The notes beneath the pieces were generated by a model. The model made no database searches. It saw nothing but the letters and a program-made list of their open reading frames with translations, and was not told the origin of the DNA. A stretch of DNA of 64,000 bases, from NCBI GenBank assembly GCA_963743575.1, contig CAVUQC010000007.1:1426001-1490000 (forward strand). The letters run 5' to 3'. This document shows positions 43,312 through 51,802 of the stretch, piece by piece. Both the position numbers and the translations under genes were made by a program. Source of the stretch: DASUPK01 sp963743575 (GTDB lineage: Bacteria; Actinomycetota; Thermoleophilia; Solirubrobacterales; 70-9). Every line of letters begins with the position of its first letter. Position 1 is the stretch's first letter.

Positions 43312-45399
43312 GTGCTCCGACCGGGGAGAGGGAGCCGGTTGACCGTGCTCGTATTCGGAATGGCTCTGGTGGCGTCCCAGGCCGGATCTGCGTATGCCTC
43401 GGTGGCCGGCCAGTCGAAGACTCCGATCCCGGCGAGCACCGGATGGAAACGATTCGTCATCGATCCGGGCAATCTCGTCTATCCGAAGGCCGCCTACGTG
43501 GTCGGCACGTCGCCGTCGAACGTGCGCGGCACCAGTGGGTTGAAGGCCCCCGGGGGCGGCGCGATGACGATCGACGAGACCGGCCTCAACGCCGCAGGCG
43601 TCGGCAACCCCGCCCTGTTGCTCGATCTCGGCGAGAACGTGGGCGGCTATGTGGAGGTCGGCGTGACGTCCTCGAGCGGCACGCCGATCCGGCTGGGCTA
43701 CTCCGAGAGCCTGGATCACCTGACCCCGGGCGGGGACACCGGCGGCCCGCAGTTCTCGTTCGGGACCTCGGACGACCCGGACTCCCGGACCGATGTCATC
43801 CAGACGACGAAGCCGGTCCAGTTCCGCTCTCCCGGGATCCGCGGAGCGCAGCGCTACATCTCACTTCAACTCGACGGACCCGGCACCGCCACGATCGACT
43901 ACGTCCGCGTGCGGACCGAGCATCTCCATCCGGGACCGGACGGCTACAGCGGCTACTTCCTCTCCAACGACAATGAGCTCAACCGGGTCTGGTACGCGAG
44001 CGCGTACACGTTCGCCATGGACTCCTTCCGGGACCTGCGCTACGGGTTCAGCCGCACCGTCGTCTCGGACGGGGCGAAGCGGGATCGCGCCATCTGGGCC
44101 GGCGACATGAATATGGAGGACCTGGTCGGGAACTACTCGCTGCGGGCCGCCCCCGGCATCCTCCAGGCCTCATTGCGGGCGTTCAGCTGCCTTCAGTACA
44201 GCGACGGACAGCTGTCACCGGTGACGCAGATCGCGGTCCAGTGCCCGAGGACTCCGCCTGCACCGCTCGCCAGCGCGTCGCAGTTCCCGGCCACCGCGCA
44301 GCCGGTGAACAGTGACCTGCGCCTCCCTCAGTACACCGCGGCGTGGGTGATCGCCGTCCGCGACTACTACATGCTCACCGGCGACCGGCGGTTCGCACGC
44401 GAGATGATGCCCGTGGTCCGACGGGCCCTCGCTTACTTTCTGGCTCGTCTCGACGGCGGGCTCTATCGCACCCCCTCCAGGGTCCTGACGATCAACTGGC
44501 ACCCGTTCGACGCGGCGGGCGGGATCGACACCTACACCAACGCCTCACTGTTCCGGGCTCTGATGGCGGGCTCCCAGTTGGAGGGGCGAGTGGGAGGCCG
44601 GGCTGCGGCCAACTCCGATGCGCACCAGGCCGCCGCCCTTCGCGCCGCCATGCTCGCGCGGCTCTGGGATCCGCGAGCGGGGGCCTTCATCCTCAACCGC
44701 GACGAACCGCGCACCAACCACACCCAGGACGCGCAGGTCGAGGCGATCCTCGGCGGGGTCACCACGCCGGCCCAATCGCAGCAGGCGCTCCACTTCATCG
44801 ATGCCCACCTGATGACGCCGTACGGTGTCGCCAACGGCGAGTCGGACGATCCCTACATGAGCAGGTACATCTCGCCGTTCATCTCCTCGACCGAGCTCCT
44901 CGCCCGCCTCTCGATCGGAGACGCGAACGGTGCACTGAGCCTGATGCGGCGCACTTGGGGTCAGATGCTCGCCTGGGGACCGGGCACCGTCTGGGAGAGC
45001 ATGCAGCTCGACGGGGCACCGCGGTCGGGCGCGGTCTCCCTCGCACACGGCTGGGCCGGGGGGCCGGTTCCGGCGCTGTCCGGATATGTGCTCGGCATCC
45101 GGCCGACCGCTCCCGGATATCGGCGCTGGATCGTCGCTCCGGAGCCGGGCGACCTGCGGTTCGCCCAGGGGAAGGCTCCGACGCCTCATGGCCCGATCGC
45201 CTCGCGCTGGCAGCGTGGCGGCCATCGGTTCAAGCTCACGGTCGTGGCCCCACCCGGGACATCCGGCCTCGTCGAGCTGCCGATGCCGCGGCAGGCGCAC
45301 ACGGTCGCCATCGACGGCAAGGTCGTTCACGCAAAGGCCCGGCGCGGCGTCGTGCGCTTGCGGAAGGTGACAGGGCAGCACACCTTTGCAGTGGGCTGA
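43312..45399 (+). CDS. Secreted alpha-L-rhamnosidase-like glycoside hydrolase (GH78 type)
   Basis: 695 residues from GTG at 43312, with TAGGGT (43300-43305) six bases upstream. A signal peptide (LTVLVFGMALVASQAGSAYA) ends near residue 30. A beta-sandwich region (~60-205) is followed by an (alpha/alpha)6 barrel. The barrel has GAKRDRAIWAGDMNMED, corresponding to the RDxxGWxGD acid region of GH78, and GTVWESMQLDG with the probable catalytic Glu. A C-terminal beta domain closes the protein. It would remove rhamnose or a related sugar from plant or bacterial glycans outside the cell. There is no K/C tail, unlike other exoproteins in the window. Confidence 0.85.
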   Translation: MLRPGRGSRLTVLVFGMALVASQAGSAYASVAGQSKTPIPASTGWKRFVIDPGNLVYPKAAYVVGTSPSNVRGTSGLKAPGGGAMTIDETGLNAAGVGNPALLLDLGENVGGYVEVGVTSSSGTPIRLGYSESLDHLTPGGDTGGPQFSFGTSDDPDSRTDVIQTTKPVQFRSPGIRGAQRYISLQLDGPGTATIDYVRVRTEHLHPGPDGYSGYFLSNDNELNRVWYASAYTFAMDSFRDLRYGFSRTVVSDGAKRDRAIWAGDMNMEDLVGNYSLRAAPGILQASLRAFSCLQYSDGQLSPVTQIAVQCPRTPPAPLASASQFPATAQPVNSDLRLPQYTAAWVIAVRDYYMLTGDRRFAREMMPVVRRALAYFLARLDGGLYRTPSRVLTINWHPFDAAGGIDTYTNASLFRALMAGSQLEGRVGGRAAANSDAHQAAALRAAMLARLWDPRAGAFILNRDEPRTNHTQDAQVEAILGGVTTPAQSQQALHFIDAHLMTPYGVANGESDDPYMSRYISPFISSTELLARLSIGDANGALSLMRRTWGQMLAWGPGTVWESMQLDGAPRSGAVSLAHGWAGGPVPALSGYVLGIRPTAPGYRRWIVAPEPGDLRFAQGKAPTPHGPIASRWQRGGHRFKLTVVAPPGTSGLVELPMPRQAHTVAIDGKVVHAKARRGVVRLRKVTGQHTFAVG

Positions 45400-45420
45400 T
45401 CGAGCGCTACAGTCGGGCCC

Positions 45421-45897
45421 GTGGGGCTCTTCGGCTTCCTGAGACGAAAGGACGAGACGGCGATCCCGCAGCCCGGGACGCCCGAGTTCGACGCAGCCGT
45501 GCAGGGCTCGGCGCTGCCGGACTCCCAGAGCGTCTCGATGGGGGAGCCGGGGTGGACCGCGCCTGAAGCGAAGGTCGAGACGTCGAGCCAGACGGTAGAT
45601 CTGCGTGGTACCGAGGCTCGCGGGGAGGTCGAACAGGCTCTCAGGGAGTCGGGCATCGACCCGGACAAGAAGGGTCAGACGATCGACGCAGCGACGGTCC
45701 CGGGCCTGCAGGAGAAGCTCACGGGGATCCTTGGCAAGATGATGCCGGTGCCGAACGCCGGCGGATTCGGCGGGGGCATCTCACCGCCGAAACAGGACCC
45801 GCTCGATCAGATCGCCCACCTGGAGAAGCAGCGCGAGGCCGGCAAGATCACGGACGCTGAGTTCGAGGCGCAGAAGAAGCAGCTGCTCGGGGAATAG
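45421..45897 (+). CDS. SHOCT-domain protein
   Basis: 158 residues from GTG, with TACAGT (45408-45413) seven bases upstream. The first ~120 residues are hydrophilic with no recognised fold; they include a helical segment (RGEVEQALRESGIDP) and a Gly-rich NAGGFGGGIS stretch. The last 32 residues are a SHOCT motif (LDQIAHLEKQREAGKITDAEF). No signal or membrane segment is visible. The domain suggests oligomerisation. It is followed 19 bases later by a long palindrome. Confidence 0.8.
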   Translation: MGLFGFLRRKDETAIPQPGTPEFDAAVQGSALPDSQSVSMGEPGWTAPEAKVETSSQTVDLRGTEARGEVEQALRESGIDPDKKGQTIDAATVPGLQEKLTGILGKMMPVPNAGGFGGGISPPKQDPLDQIAHLEKQREAGKITDAEFEAQKKQLLGE

Positions 45898-45916
45898 CAG
45901 GACTCGCGGGAATCAA

Positions 45917-45955
45917 TTGGCGGGTTAGTCCCGCATAGTGAGACAAACCCGCCAA
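45917..45955. repeat. 39-nt palindrome after the SHOCT gene
   Basis: TTGGCGGGTT (45917-45926) pairs with AACCCGCCAA (45946-45955); GTC/GAC extends the stem. The core CCGCATA and the arm design resemble the palindromes at 55657-55691 and 63612-63646, which also sit at convergent gene ends. Confidence 0.75.
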
Positions 45956-45990
45956 CTGCGACCCGAAAGCCGGGGCCAGAGTTATGAACC

Positions 45991-46011
45991 GCCGCTTCTC
46001 GTCCAAAGCGG
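45991..46011. repeat. 21-nt hairpin repeat, copy 1
   Basis: GCCGCTTCTCGTCCAAAGCG (plus a final G) is identical over 21 bases to 63684-63704. The CCGCTT/AAGCGG arms form a short hairpin. The stretch 45956-46069 shows nothing else. Confidence 0.7.
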
Positions 46012-46069
46012 ATGGTGTCGCCAAGTACCGATTCGGCCAGGCCGAGGCGGGCGCGACAGTTCTCGGCGA

Positions 46070-46258
46070 TTATCCCTTCAGAGGGGGCAAGTCTTTCCCC
46101 CTCTTTCGCTCAAAGATGGTCCCGGCGACTGCCGCAATCAGTAGGGCTGCGACGACAAACCGCAGTCCGAGCGGTAGACCGGTCGCCCATACCACTATCA
46201 ATGCGATCGCAAGCACCAGCACCGCGATTCGGTAGATGTCTAGGCGGGTGCGTCCCAT
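46070..46258 (-). CDS. Small two-helix membrane protein
   Basis: 62 residues. Two hydrophobic segments (IAVLVLAIALIVVWATGLPLG and FVVAALLIAAVAGTIF) are separated by a short turn, with basic ends (MGRTRLDIYR at the start; ERKRGKDLPPLKG at the end). There is no family recognition. The amino-acid pattern is that of a real membrane protein rather than a shadow, but the Shine-Dalgarno is weak. It is downstream of the R2lox-like gene on the same strand, beyond a terminator-like hairpin. Confidence 0.55.
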   Translation of the reverse strand: MGRTRLDIYRIAVLVLAIALIVVWATGLPLGLRFVVAALLIAAVAGTIFERKRGKDLPPLKG

Positions 46259-46318
46259 AGGTGGAGCCTCACGCTGGATCTACCCCTTGTCAAGGGATGA
46301 TCGCCATGTCGCCAAGAC

Positions 46319-46344
46319 CGCTGCTTTCCATGCAAAGCAGCGGT
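46319..46344 (-). terminator. Hairpin after the R2lox-SCP2 gene
   Basis: CCGCTGCTTT (46319-46328) pairs perfectly with AAAGCAGCGG (46335-46344) around a six-base loop, 14 bases after the stop on the minus strand. There is no long U tract. Confidence 0.6.
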
Positions 46345-46358
46345 GCTTCACGCTCCGG

Positions 46359-47645
46359 TTACTCGACCGGCTGAGGCCTCGGCGGGAAGATCTTCGGCAT
46401 CCGGGCCAGCTGCCGCAGGGAGCCGCGCGGCTTGAGCTTTCGGCGCAGCATCGCCCGGCGGGCATCCTGGCCACGGACCGAGACGTCGACCCAGTCGGCC
46501 CAGGTAGTCCGGAGCGTGACGTCAGCCTTCTCAGCCACGCCCGGCTCGGCCCGAGTCGAGCCGTTGTCGATGCGCAGGTGGTACGGCTCGGCGTCCTCGA
46601 AGCGCCACTGGATCGTCACCGGGCGGTCAACCGCATCGGTGTGGGCCGAGCGGGCAATGAGGTCGAAGAGGATGGCCTCGATCTCCGGGGTGACCGAGGG
46701 CTTGCCGTTCGGCTCGCCCATGACGCCTGCGCGCAGCAGCTTGATCTGGCGCTGGGCGCGCTCCTCATGCGGCATCTCGGGGTCGAAGGGGTAGATCCCG
46801 GGCGGCATCTCATGGAGCGGATAGCCGGTCGCCTTCCACTTCATCTCGACCGACTTCATCCCGAAGGCGTAGATCTGCTCGAGCGTGAATCCGTACTCGG
46901 TCGTGTAGCGCTCGTCCCAGCCGGGCGGGACGAAGACACCTGTCACCCACGGCAGGACCTCGCGGAGCAATTCAGAGGCGGCGGCCTTGCACTCGTCCGA
47001 CTCGGCGAAGAGCTCGGAGAGGACCTTGACGCCGAAGCCGATGTGGCGCTGCTCGTCGCGGGAGACCTTCTCCATCCCGGCGCTGAAGCCGGGCATGGTG
47101 CCGGCCTTCGCAAAGAAGTCCTCGATGAAGTGCTGGCCCGGCTGGGCCATGGTCGCCTCGATGATCATGTGGTAGAGCGTGATCGCCTGCGCGAACTTGG
47201 GGAGGGATCGGTCCGTCTGAAGCTCGGTGACCATCCGCTCGAGCCGTCCGAAGACGTTGGTGTAGCCCCAGCCGAGCTGGGACTTGGTGAACTCGAGGCC
47301 CTCGGCGATGCTGCCCTCGACCCCGATCACCTCCTTGAAGAAGCGGTGGAAGAAGACGGCGTGGCGTGCCTCGTCGACCTGCTGCGTGGCGAGGAAGTAC
47401 TTCTGCTCCTCCTTGGGGGCGGCCTCGATGTAGGGGGAGAGGCCGTCGGCGACGGCGTCCTCGCCGTAGAAGAACATCGAATAGATCCAGAGCGCGGATT
47501 TGCGCTGGATCTCGTTGAGCGAGTCCCAGCCCTCGCGGTCCTGAGAGAAGTCGAGCTCGGTCGCCTTCCAGTTGCCCTCCTCCCAGCGGCGGTAGAGATC
47601 GTCGTAGGTGATCTGCCCGGCGATGCCTTTCTGCGCGACCGACAT
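46359..47645 (-). CDS. R2lox/ribonucleotide-reductase-R2-like diiron oxidase fused to SCP2 domain
   Basis: 428 residues, with SD AGGAGG before the ATG. The N-terminal ~290 residues are a ferritin-like helical bundle with six likely metal ligands: Glu62 (FFYGEDAV), Glu92 and His95 (VDEARHAVFF), Glu163 (MIIEATMAQ), Glu198 and His201 (DEQRHIGFG). Spacing in the second half equals that of mycobacterial R2lox. After ~320 there is a sterol-carrier-protein-2 type domain (VTIQWRFEDAEPYHLRIDNG, ADVTLRTTWADWVDV). No ribonucleotide reductase large subunit is nearby, so an oxidase acting on a lipid is more likely. A TetR gene and operator lie upstream in divergent orientation. Confidence 0.85.
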   Translation of the reverse strand: MSVAQKGIAGQITYDDLYRRWEEGNWKATELDFSQDREGWDSLNEIQRKSALWIYSMFFYGEDAVADGLSPYIEAAPKEEQKYFLATQQVDEARHAVFFHRFFKEVIGVEGSIAEGLEFTKSQLGWGYTNVFGRLERMVTELQTDRSLPKFAQAITLYHMIIEATMAQPGQHFIEDFFAKAGTMPGFSAGMEKVSRDEQRHIGFGVKVLSELFAESDECKAAASELLREVLPWVTGVFVPPGWDERYTTEYGFTLEQIYAFGMKSVEMKWKATGYPLHEMPPGIYPFDPEMPHEERAQRQIKLLRAGVMGEPNGKPSVTPEIEAILFDLIARSAHTDAVDRPVTIQWRFEDAEPYHLRIDNGSTRAEPGVAEKADVTLRTTWADWVDVSVRGQDARRAMLRRKLKPRGSLRQLARMPKIFPPRPQPVE

Positions 47646-47689
47646 TGACTGCCTCCTGTGCTCTCGTTCCGCTGTTCGGTCGCGTATAG

Positions 47690-47711
47690 TAACTGACTGA
47701 CCAGTCAGTTA
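47690..47711. promoter_or_regulatory. TetR operator palindrome between R2lox-like and TetR genes
   Basis: TAACTGACT (47690-47698) and AGTCAGTTA (47703-47711) are perfect inverted repeats with spacer GACC. A TATAGT -10-like box (47685-47690) abuts it on the plus strand. It lies in the 71-base divergent gap, so one site could control both genes. Confidence 0.75.
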
Positions 47712-47716
47712 GTACC

Positions 47717-48355
47717 GTGAGTCCCGTCACACAAGCACGCCGTTCGCGCATGAGCGCCGCGGATCGCCGCGAGGCGATCCTCGATGCGGCGCGCAACGCC
47801 TTCGCGGACACCGGCTACCACGAGACCTCGCTTGATGCCGTGGCGGAGCGGGCCGGGGTCTCAAAGGCCCTGCTCTACGAGCACTTCGCCTCGAAGCGCG
47901 AGCTCTACGTCGCGATGCTGGAGATGCACGTCCACGAGCTGGTCGAGCGGATCAGCGGGGCCGTCGCCGAAGCGGAGCCGGGCGAGGCGAGGATGCGCGC
48001 CGGTCTCGAGGCCTTCTTCGGCTTCGTGGAGGAGAGGCGCGGAGCCTGGCGGATCATGTTCCGGAACGCGGGCGACCCGGACGTAGCCCTTCGGTTGGAC
48101 CGGCTGCGCGACGAGGTCGCCACCGCGATCGTCCAGCTGATGAGCGAGGAGGCGCAGCGCAAAGGTCTCGACTTTCCGAAGCTGCCGCAGTTCGTCGAGA
48201 TGATCGCCCAGCAGATGGTGGGCGCGATGCAGTCTCTGGCCGACTGGTGGGACCTCCATCGCAAGGTCCCGAAGGAGGAGGTGATCCAGGCCGCGATGGA
48301 CTTCGCCTGGGTCGGCCAGGAGCGAATCAGCCTGGGGCAGCGCTGGGTTCCGTAG
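47717..48355 (+). CDS. TetR-family transcriptional regulator (next to R2lox-SCP2 gene)
   Basis: 212 residues from GTG at 47717; an ATG at 47750 would shorten it by 11 and still keep the HTH. HTH: DRREAILDAARNAFADTGYHETSLD...AGVSKALLYEHFASKREL. The ligand domain is all-helical with many Met/Trp residues late (MVGAMQSLADWWDLHRK), fitting a hydrophobic ligand. The perfect palindrome immediately upstream suggests autoregulation and control of the divergent oxidase gene. The 3' end overlaps the convergent MFS gene by 29 bases. Confidence 0.9.
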   Translation: MSPVTQARRSRMSAADRREAILDAARNAFADTGYHETSLDAVAERAGVSKALLYEHFASKRELYVAMLEMHVHELVERISGAVAEAEPGEARMRAGLEAFFGFVEERRGAWRIMFRNAGDPDVALRLDRLRDEVATAIVQLMSEEAQRKGLDFPKLPQFVEMIAQQMVGAMQSLADWWDLHRKVPKEEVIQAAMDFAWVGQERISLGQRWVP

Positions 48356-49505
48356 CCGGCTCGCGAGGCGGCACCGGCGGCCGGGCGTTGAGCAGCAGGG
48401 TGAGTAGTGCGAATCCGGCCAGGGCGGCGAAGGCCACGTTCGCGTTCCCCGCTGCCAGGGCCGCGCCGAACGCCGGGATCACCGGGATCGGGAAGATGCC
48501 GGCCCCGACCTGCATCAGCCCGAGACTGCCGATTGGTCGGTCGGGGAGGACGCGCTCGGCCTCGTCGTAGTAGAGGGGGTAGGGCAGCGAGAGGCCGACC
48601 CCCATGAGGACGATCGCCCCGAGCGCCGCGGCGGCCGATTCGCTCTCTCCGAGTAGCACCAGGCCGGCGGCACCCACGCCGAGGCCGACCACGACCAGCA
48701 ACACCGGGCTCGCCCCTTCGGCGGTCATCCGTCCCGCGATGTCCCTCATCACCGCCGAGATCCCGAAGAGCGCGAAGGAGAGCCCACCTGCCCCGGCGGC
48801 CGAGAGCCCCACGTCGGTGATCAGGAAGTGGACCAGCCACGCGCCGACGACCAGCGGCAGGTTGAGGGTCGTGATCCCGAGCAGCTGCACGCGCCACCAG
48901 GCCTGGTTGGTGATCGCCTCCTGCGCCAGCCCCTCGCCCTCGGAGGCGGTCCGCTGGATCTCCACGCGCACGTTGGGGAGAATCGGCAGGGCGATCGCCG
49001 CAAGCGCCGCAGTGATCCAGAAGGCGACTCGCCAGTCCACCCCGGCACCCTCGAGCACGCTGCCGAGGAGGAGAGCCGCCGCGACCCCGAGCGTCAGCCC
49101 GGCTCCGAAGAGGCCGAGCATCTTGACCCCGCCCGTCGCCCGGGCATAGGCCGGGACGAAGACCGCCGCCAGCCCGAAGGCGAGACCGGCGAGGACTCGG
49201 CCACCGGAGAGCACCGCCACGCTGTCCCCGACGGCGATGACGACGTTGCCGACCAGGGAGAGGACGCAGCACGCCCAGATCCCGGCCATCACCCGGATCT
49301 TGCGCGCGAGCGTCGCGCCGACCAGGCTGCCCACCGCGGAGCCCGCAAAGAAGAAGGCGCCCGAGATCAGCCCCACCTCCCCGAGGCCGATGTCGAACTC
49401 CTTCGTCAGTTGGTCGACGACCGGGCCGACATTGCCGCAGTTCCAGCCCGTGATCGCCAGGGCGAGGATGAAGACGCCGATGCTCCGCCGGGCGCTCAAA
49501 GCCAA
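48327..49505 (-). CDS. MFS transporter
   Basis: 392 residues, about twelve membrane helices. SIGVFILALAITGWNCGNVGPVVDQL forms helix 1, and the MFS loop motif is degenerate (GATLARKIRVMAG). It resembles the CynX/NimT or general drug/metabolite MFS branch without a decisive motif. The start is a TTG at 49505 with a second in-frame TTG two codons on; neither has a clear SD, so the exact start is uncertain. It overlaps the TetR gene tail-to-tail by 29 bases. Confidence 0.82.
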   Translation of the reverse strand: MALSARRSIGVFILALAITGWNCGNVGPVVDQLTKEFDIGLGEVGLISGAFFFAGSAVGSLVGATLARKIRVMAGIWACCVLSLVGNVVIAVGDSVAVLSGGRVLAGLAFGLAAVFVPAYARATGGVKMLGLFGAGLTLGVAAALLLGSVLEGAGVDWRVAFWITAALAAIALPILPNVRVEIQRTASEGEGLAQEAITNQAWWRVQLLGITTLNLPLVVGAWLVHFLITDVGLSAAGAGGLSFALFGISAVMRDIAGRMTAEGASPVLLVVVGLGVGAAGLVLLGESESAAAALGAIVLMGVGLSLPYPLYYDEAERVLPDRPIGSLGLMQVGAGIFPIPVIPAFGAALAAGNANVAFAALAGFALLTLLLNARPPVPPREPATEPSAAPG

Positions 49506-49511
49506 CCCGAG

Positions 49512-49853
49512 CTACGAGTGTCCTGAGCCGGTCGCAGCTCCCGCGGTCGCGAAGCAGGTGCCCTGGTTGGCCGAGGTGTGATCGGCCCGCGCGCTGAACG
49601 TGCCGTCGATTCTTGAGCCGTCAGGCGCGCCGACCGACAGCGAGGCACCTCCCCCCGTGGCGGTCGTCGGAGCGATGCTGCTGTCCGTGACGTCCACGAC
49701 CGTGTCGCCGGCGGAGTTGAGAAACGGGACTCCGACGCCGGAGACCGTGCTCCCGTTGGTGGCAGTTCCGAAGGCCCACGAGCTCGCCTGGGTGCTCGCC
49801 ACAGCGATGAGAACCTCCGTCGTCGAGCTCGCGTTGAGGCAGCTCACAGACAC
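49512..49853 (-). pseudogene. Remnant of a secreted beta-rich protein
   Basis: Between glyS and the MFS gene (49506-49945, 440 bases) no complete gene is visible. One minus-strand frame reads as protein for about 113 residues (SCLNASSTTEVLIAVASTQ, GVPFLNSAGDTVVDVTDSS, GTFSARADHTSANQ). Thr/Ser/Ala composition is typical of exoproteins, but there is no signal peptide or good start; the only in-frame GTG is at 49853. A different frame begins with an ATG at 49942 and stops after 28 residues. The simplest reading is a 5'-truncated or frameshifted leftover gene. Confidence 0.4.
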
Positions 49854-49945
49854 GATCAGCGGTCCGGCGACACAGAGTGGATGGATCTCCGCACGACGAA
49901 GACCAGTGCGGGCAGGTGCTTCCAGCGAAAGAGGCGTTCCATCGC

Positions 49946-51316
49946 TCAGGCGGCCGCGCCGAGCTTCGGCGAGGTCCACGGCTCGCCCAGCCGCCGGGTG
50001 AGCTCCTCGGGGAGCTCGGAAATCGCGATCCGGGACTGGTCGAGCGAATCGCGGTCGCGGAGGGTGACGGTGTCGTCGTCCATCGTCTGGTGGTCGACCG
50101 TGATCCCCCAAGGGGTGCCGATTTCGTCCTGGCGGCGGTAGCGCTTGCCGATCGAGCCGCCGGTGTCGTACTCGGTCGACATCAGCCGGCGCAGCTCCTC
50201 GTAGATCTCGCGCGCCTTCTCGGGCTGACCGTCCTTGTTGACCAGGGGCAGCACCGCCGCCTTCACCGGAGCGAGCCTGGGGTGGAGGCGAAGCACCGTC
50301 CGCTCGCGGCCCTCGACCTCCTCGACGTCGTAGGCGTCGACCATGAAGGAGAGCATCGCCCGGTCGACTCCCGCCGCCGGCTCGATCACGTGGGGGACGA
50401 AGCGGTCGCCGCTGCCGGAGTCGACGTACTCGAGCTTCTCGCCGGAGTGCTTCGCGTGCTCGGTGAGGTCGAAGTCGCCGCGGTTCGCGATTCCCTCGAG
50501 CTCTGACCAGCCCATCGGGAAGAGGTACTCGATGTCGGAGGTGGCGCTGGAGTAATGAGAGAGCTCGTCTGCGCCATGGGCGCGGAGGCGGAGCTGGTCG
50601 GGCCGGATGCCCAGGTCCGTGTACCAGCGCATCCGCTCCTCCATCCAGCGCTCGTGCCACTCCGAGGCCTCGACGGGCGGCACGAAGAACTCCATCTCCA
50701 TCTGCTCGAACTCAAGCGTGCGGAAGATGAAGTTGCCGGGCGTGATCTCGTTGCGAAACGACTTGCCGATCTGCGCGATCCCGAACGGCGGCTTCTTGCG
50801 GGCGAAGCTGAGTACGTTCTTGAAGTTGATGAAGATGCCTTGGGCCGTCTCCGGGCGCAGGTAGGCCTTGTTCGACTCGTCATGGACCGGGCCGATATAG
50901 GTCTCGAACATCAGGTTGAACTGGCGCGGCTCCGAGAGCTCCCCACCACACTCGGGACAGCGGATCTCGCCCTCCGCGTCCTCGGCGCCGAGCTGCTCCT
51001 CGCGCAGGTGATCCTCCCGCCAGCGCTTCTTGCACTCGCCGAGACACTGGACCAGAGGGTCGGTGAAGCCCGCGAGATGCCCCGAGGCCTCCCACACCTT
51101 CGGGTTCTGGATGATGGCCGAGTCGAGGGCGACGATGTCGTCGCGCTCCTGGATCATCGCCCGCCACCACTCGCCCTTAACGTTGTTCTTGAGCAGGACG
51201 CCGTAGTGCCCGTAGTCGTAGGTGTTGGCGAAGCCGCCGTAGATCTCCGACGCCGGGAAAATGAAGCCGCGCCGCTTGCACAGCGCGACGATTTCATCGA
51301 GCGTTGTCTCGACCAC
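49946..51316 (-). CDS. glyS: Glycyl-tRNA synthetase (alpha2 type)
   Basis: 456 residues, class II. RGFIFPASEIYGGFANTYDYGHYG opens the catalytic domain. Motif 2 is FRNEITPGNFIFRTLEFEQMEMEFF, with ETAQGIFINFKN before it, and motif 3 is the GVDRAMLSFMVDAY region. A zinc-ribbon-like CPECGGELSEPRQFN lies at ~118-133. The C-terminal anticodon-binding domain starts APVKAAVLPLVNKDGQ. It charges tRNA-Gly in the cytoplasm. The GTG start has TAGGCT on its strand six bases upstream (51323-51328). It is divergent from the FmdB-like gene. Confidence 0.95.
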   Translation of the reverse strand: MVETTLDEIVALCKRRGFIFPASEIYGGFANTYDYGHYGVLLKNNVKGEWWRAMIQERDDIVALDSAIIQNPKVWEASGHLAGFTDPLVQCLGECKKRWREDHLREEQLGAEDAEGEIRCPECGGELSEPRQFNLMFETYIGPVHDESNKAYLRPETAQGIFINFKNVLSFARKKPPFGIAQIGKSFRNEITPGNFIFRTLEFEQMEMEFFVPPVEASEWHERWMEERMRWYTDLGIRPDQLRLRAHGADELSHYSSATSDIEYLFPMGWSELEGIANRGDFDLTEHAKHSGEKLEYVDSGSGDRFVPHVIEPAAGVDRAMLSFMVDAYDVEEVEGRERTVLRLHPRLAPVKAAVLPLVNKDGQPEKAREIYEELRRLMSTEYDTGGSIGKRYRRQDEIGTPWGITVDHQTMDDDTVTLRDRDSLDQSRIAISELPEELTRRLGEPWTSPKLGAAA

Positions 51317-51405
51317 GACCCCAGCCTAGTGGCCTCCTGTAGGCCAAGAGCCCGCCACCGGGCGTGCGGTGCCGGTCGGCGGCGCCCACTACCCTCTTGC
51401 CTCCG

Positions 51406-51723
51406 ATGCCGATCTACGAGTACCGCTGCGAGAACGGACACACCTTCGAGGTGATCCAGAGCATGTCCGACGACCCGGTCGAGACCTGCGAGGTATGCGG
51501 CGCGCCCGTCGAGCGGGTGTTCCACCCGGTCGCGGTGCACTTCAAGGGATCCGGCTTCTACTCGACGGACTACAAGAGCAAGAGCAAGACGTCGTCGGGC
51601 TCGGATGGAGACTCGTCCTCCGGCGACGGGGGCTCGGACTCCTCCGGCTCGGAGTCGAGCTCCGAGAAGTCGAGCTCGAACGGTGCCGACAAGGCGAAGT
51701 CGAGCCCCGGCTCGGGCGACTGA
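51406..51723 (+). CDS. FmdB-family zinc-ribbon protein
   Basis: 105 residues beginning MPIYEYRCENGHTFEV, the hallmark of FmdB-type regulatory/zinc-ribbon proteins. Zinc is likely held by C8 and the CEVCGAPVERVFHP pair. The C-terminal half is a low-complexity Ser/Gly/Asp/Lys stretch, probably disordered. FmdB-like proteins are linked to formamidase regulation in Methylophilus, but for most members the role is unknown. It is 89 bases from the divergent glyS. Confidence 0.85.
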   Translation: MPIYEYRCENGHTFEVIQSMSDDPVETCEVCGAPVERVFHPVAVHFKGSGFYSTDYKSKSKTSSGSDGDSSSGDGGSDSSGSESSSEKSSSNGADKAKSSPGSGD

Positions 51724-51802
51724 GTAGTCACTACGGAATCTACGGACCCGTAATTACGGAACGGGTGGGAGGCGTGGCGGTCGATCTGTAGAGAAGATCG
51801 CT

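Noticed and set aside
46359..47645. Calling the diiron protein a true ribonucleotide reductase small subunit (nrdB/nrdF)
   Set aside because: No large subunit is nearby, an SCP2 domain replaces the usual C-terminal tail, and ligand spacing fits R2lox better.
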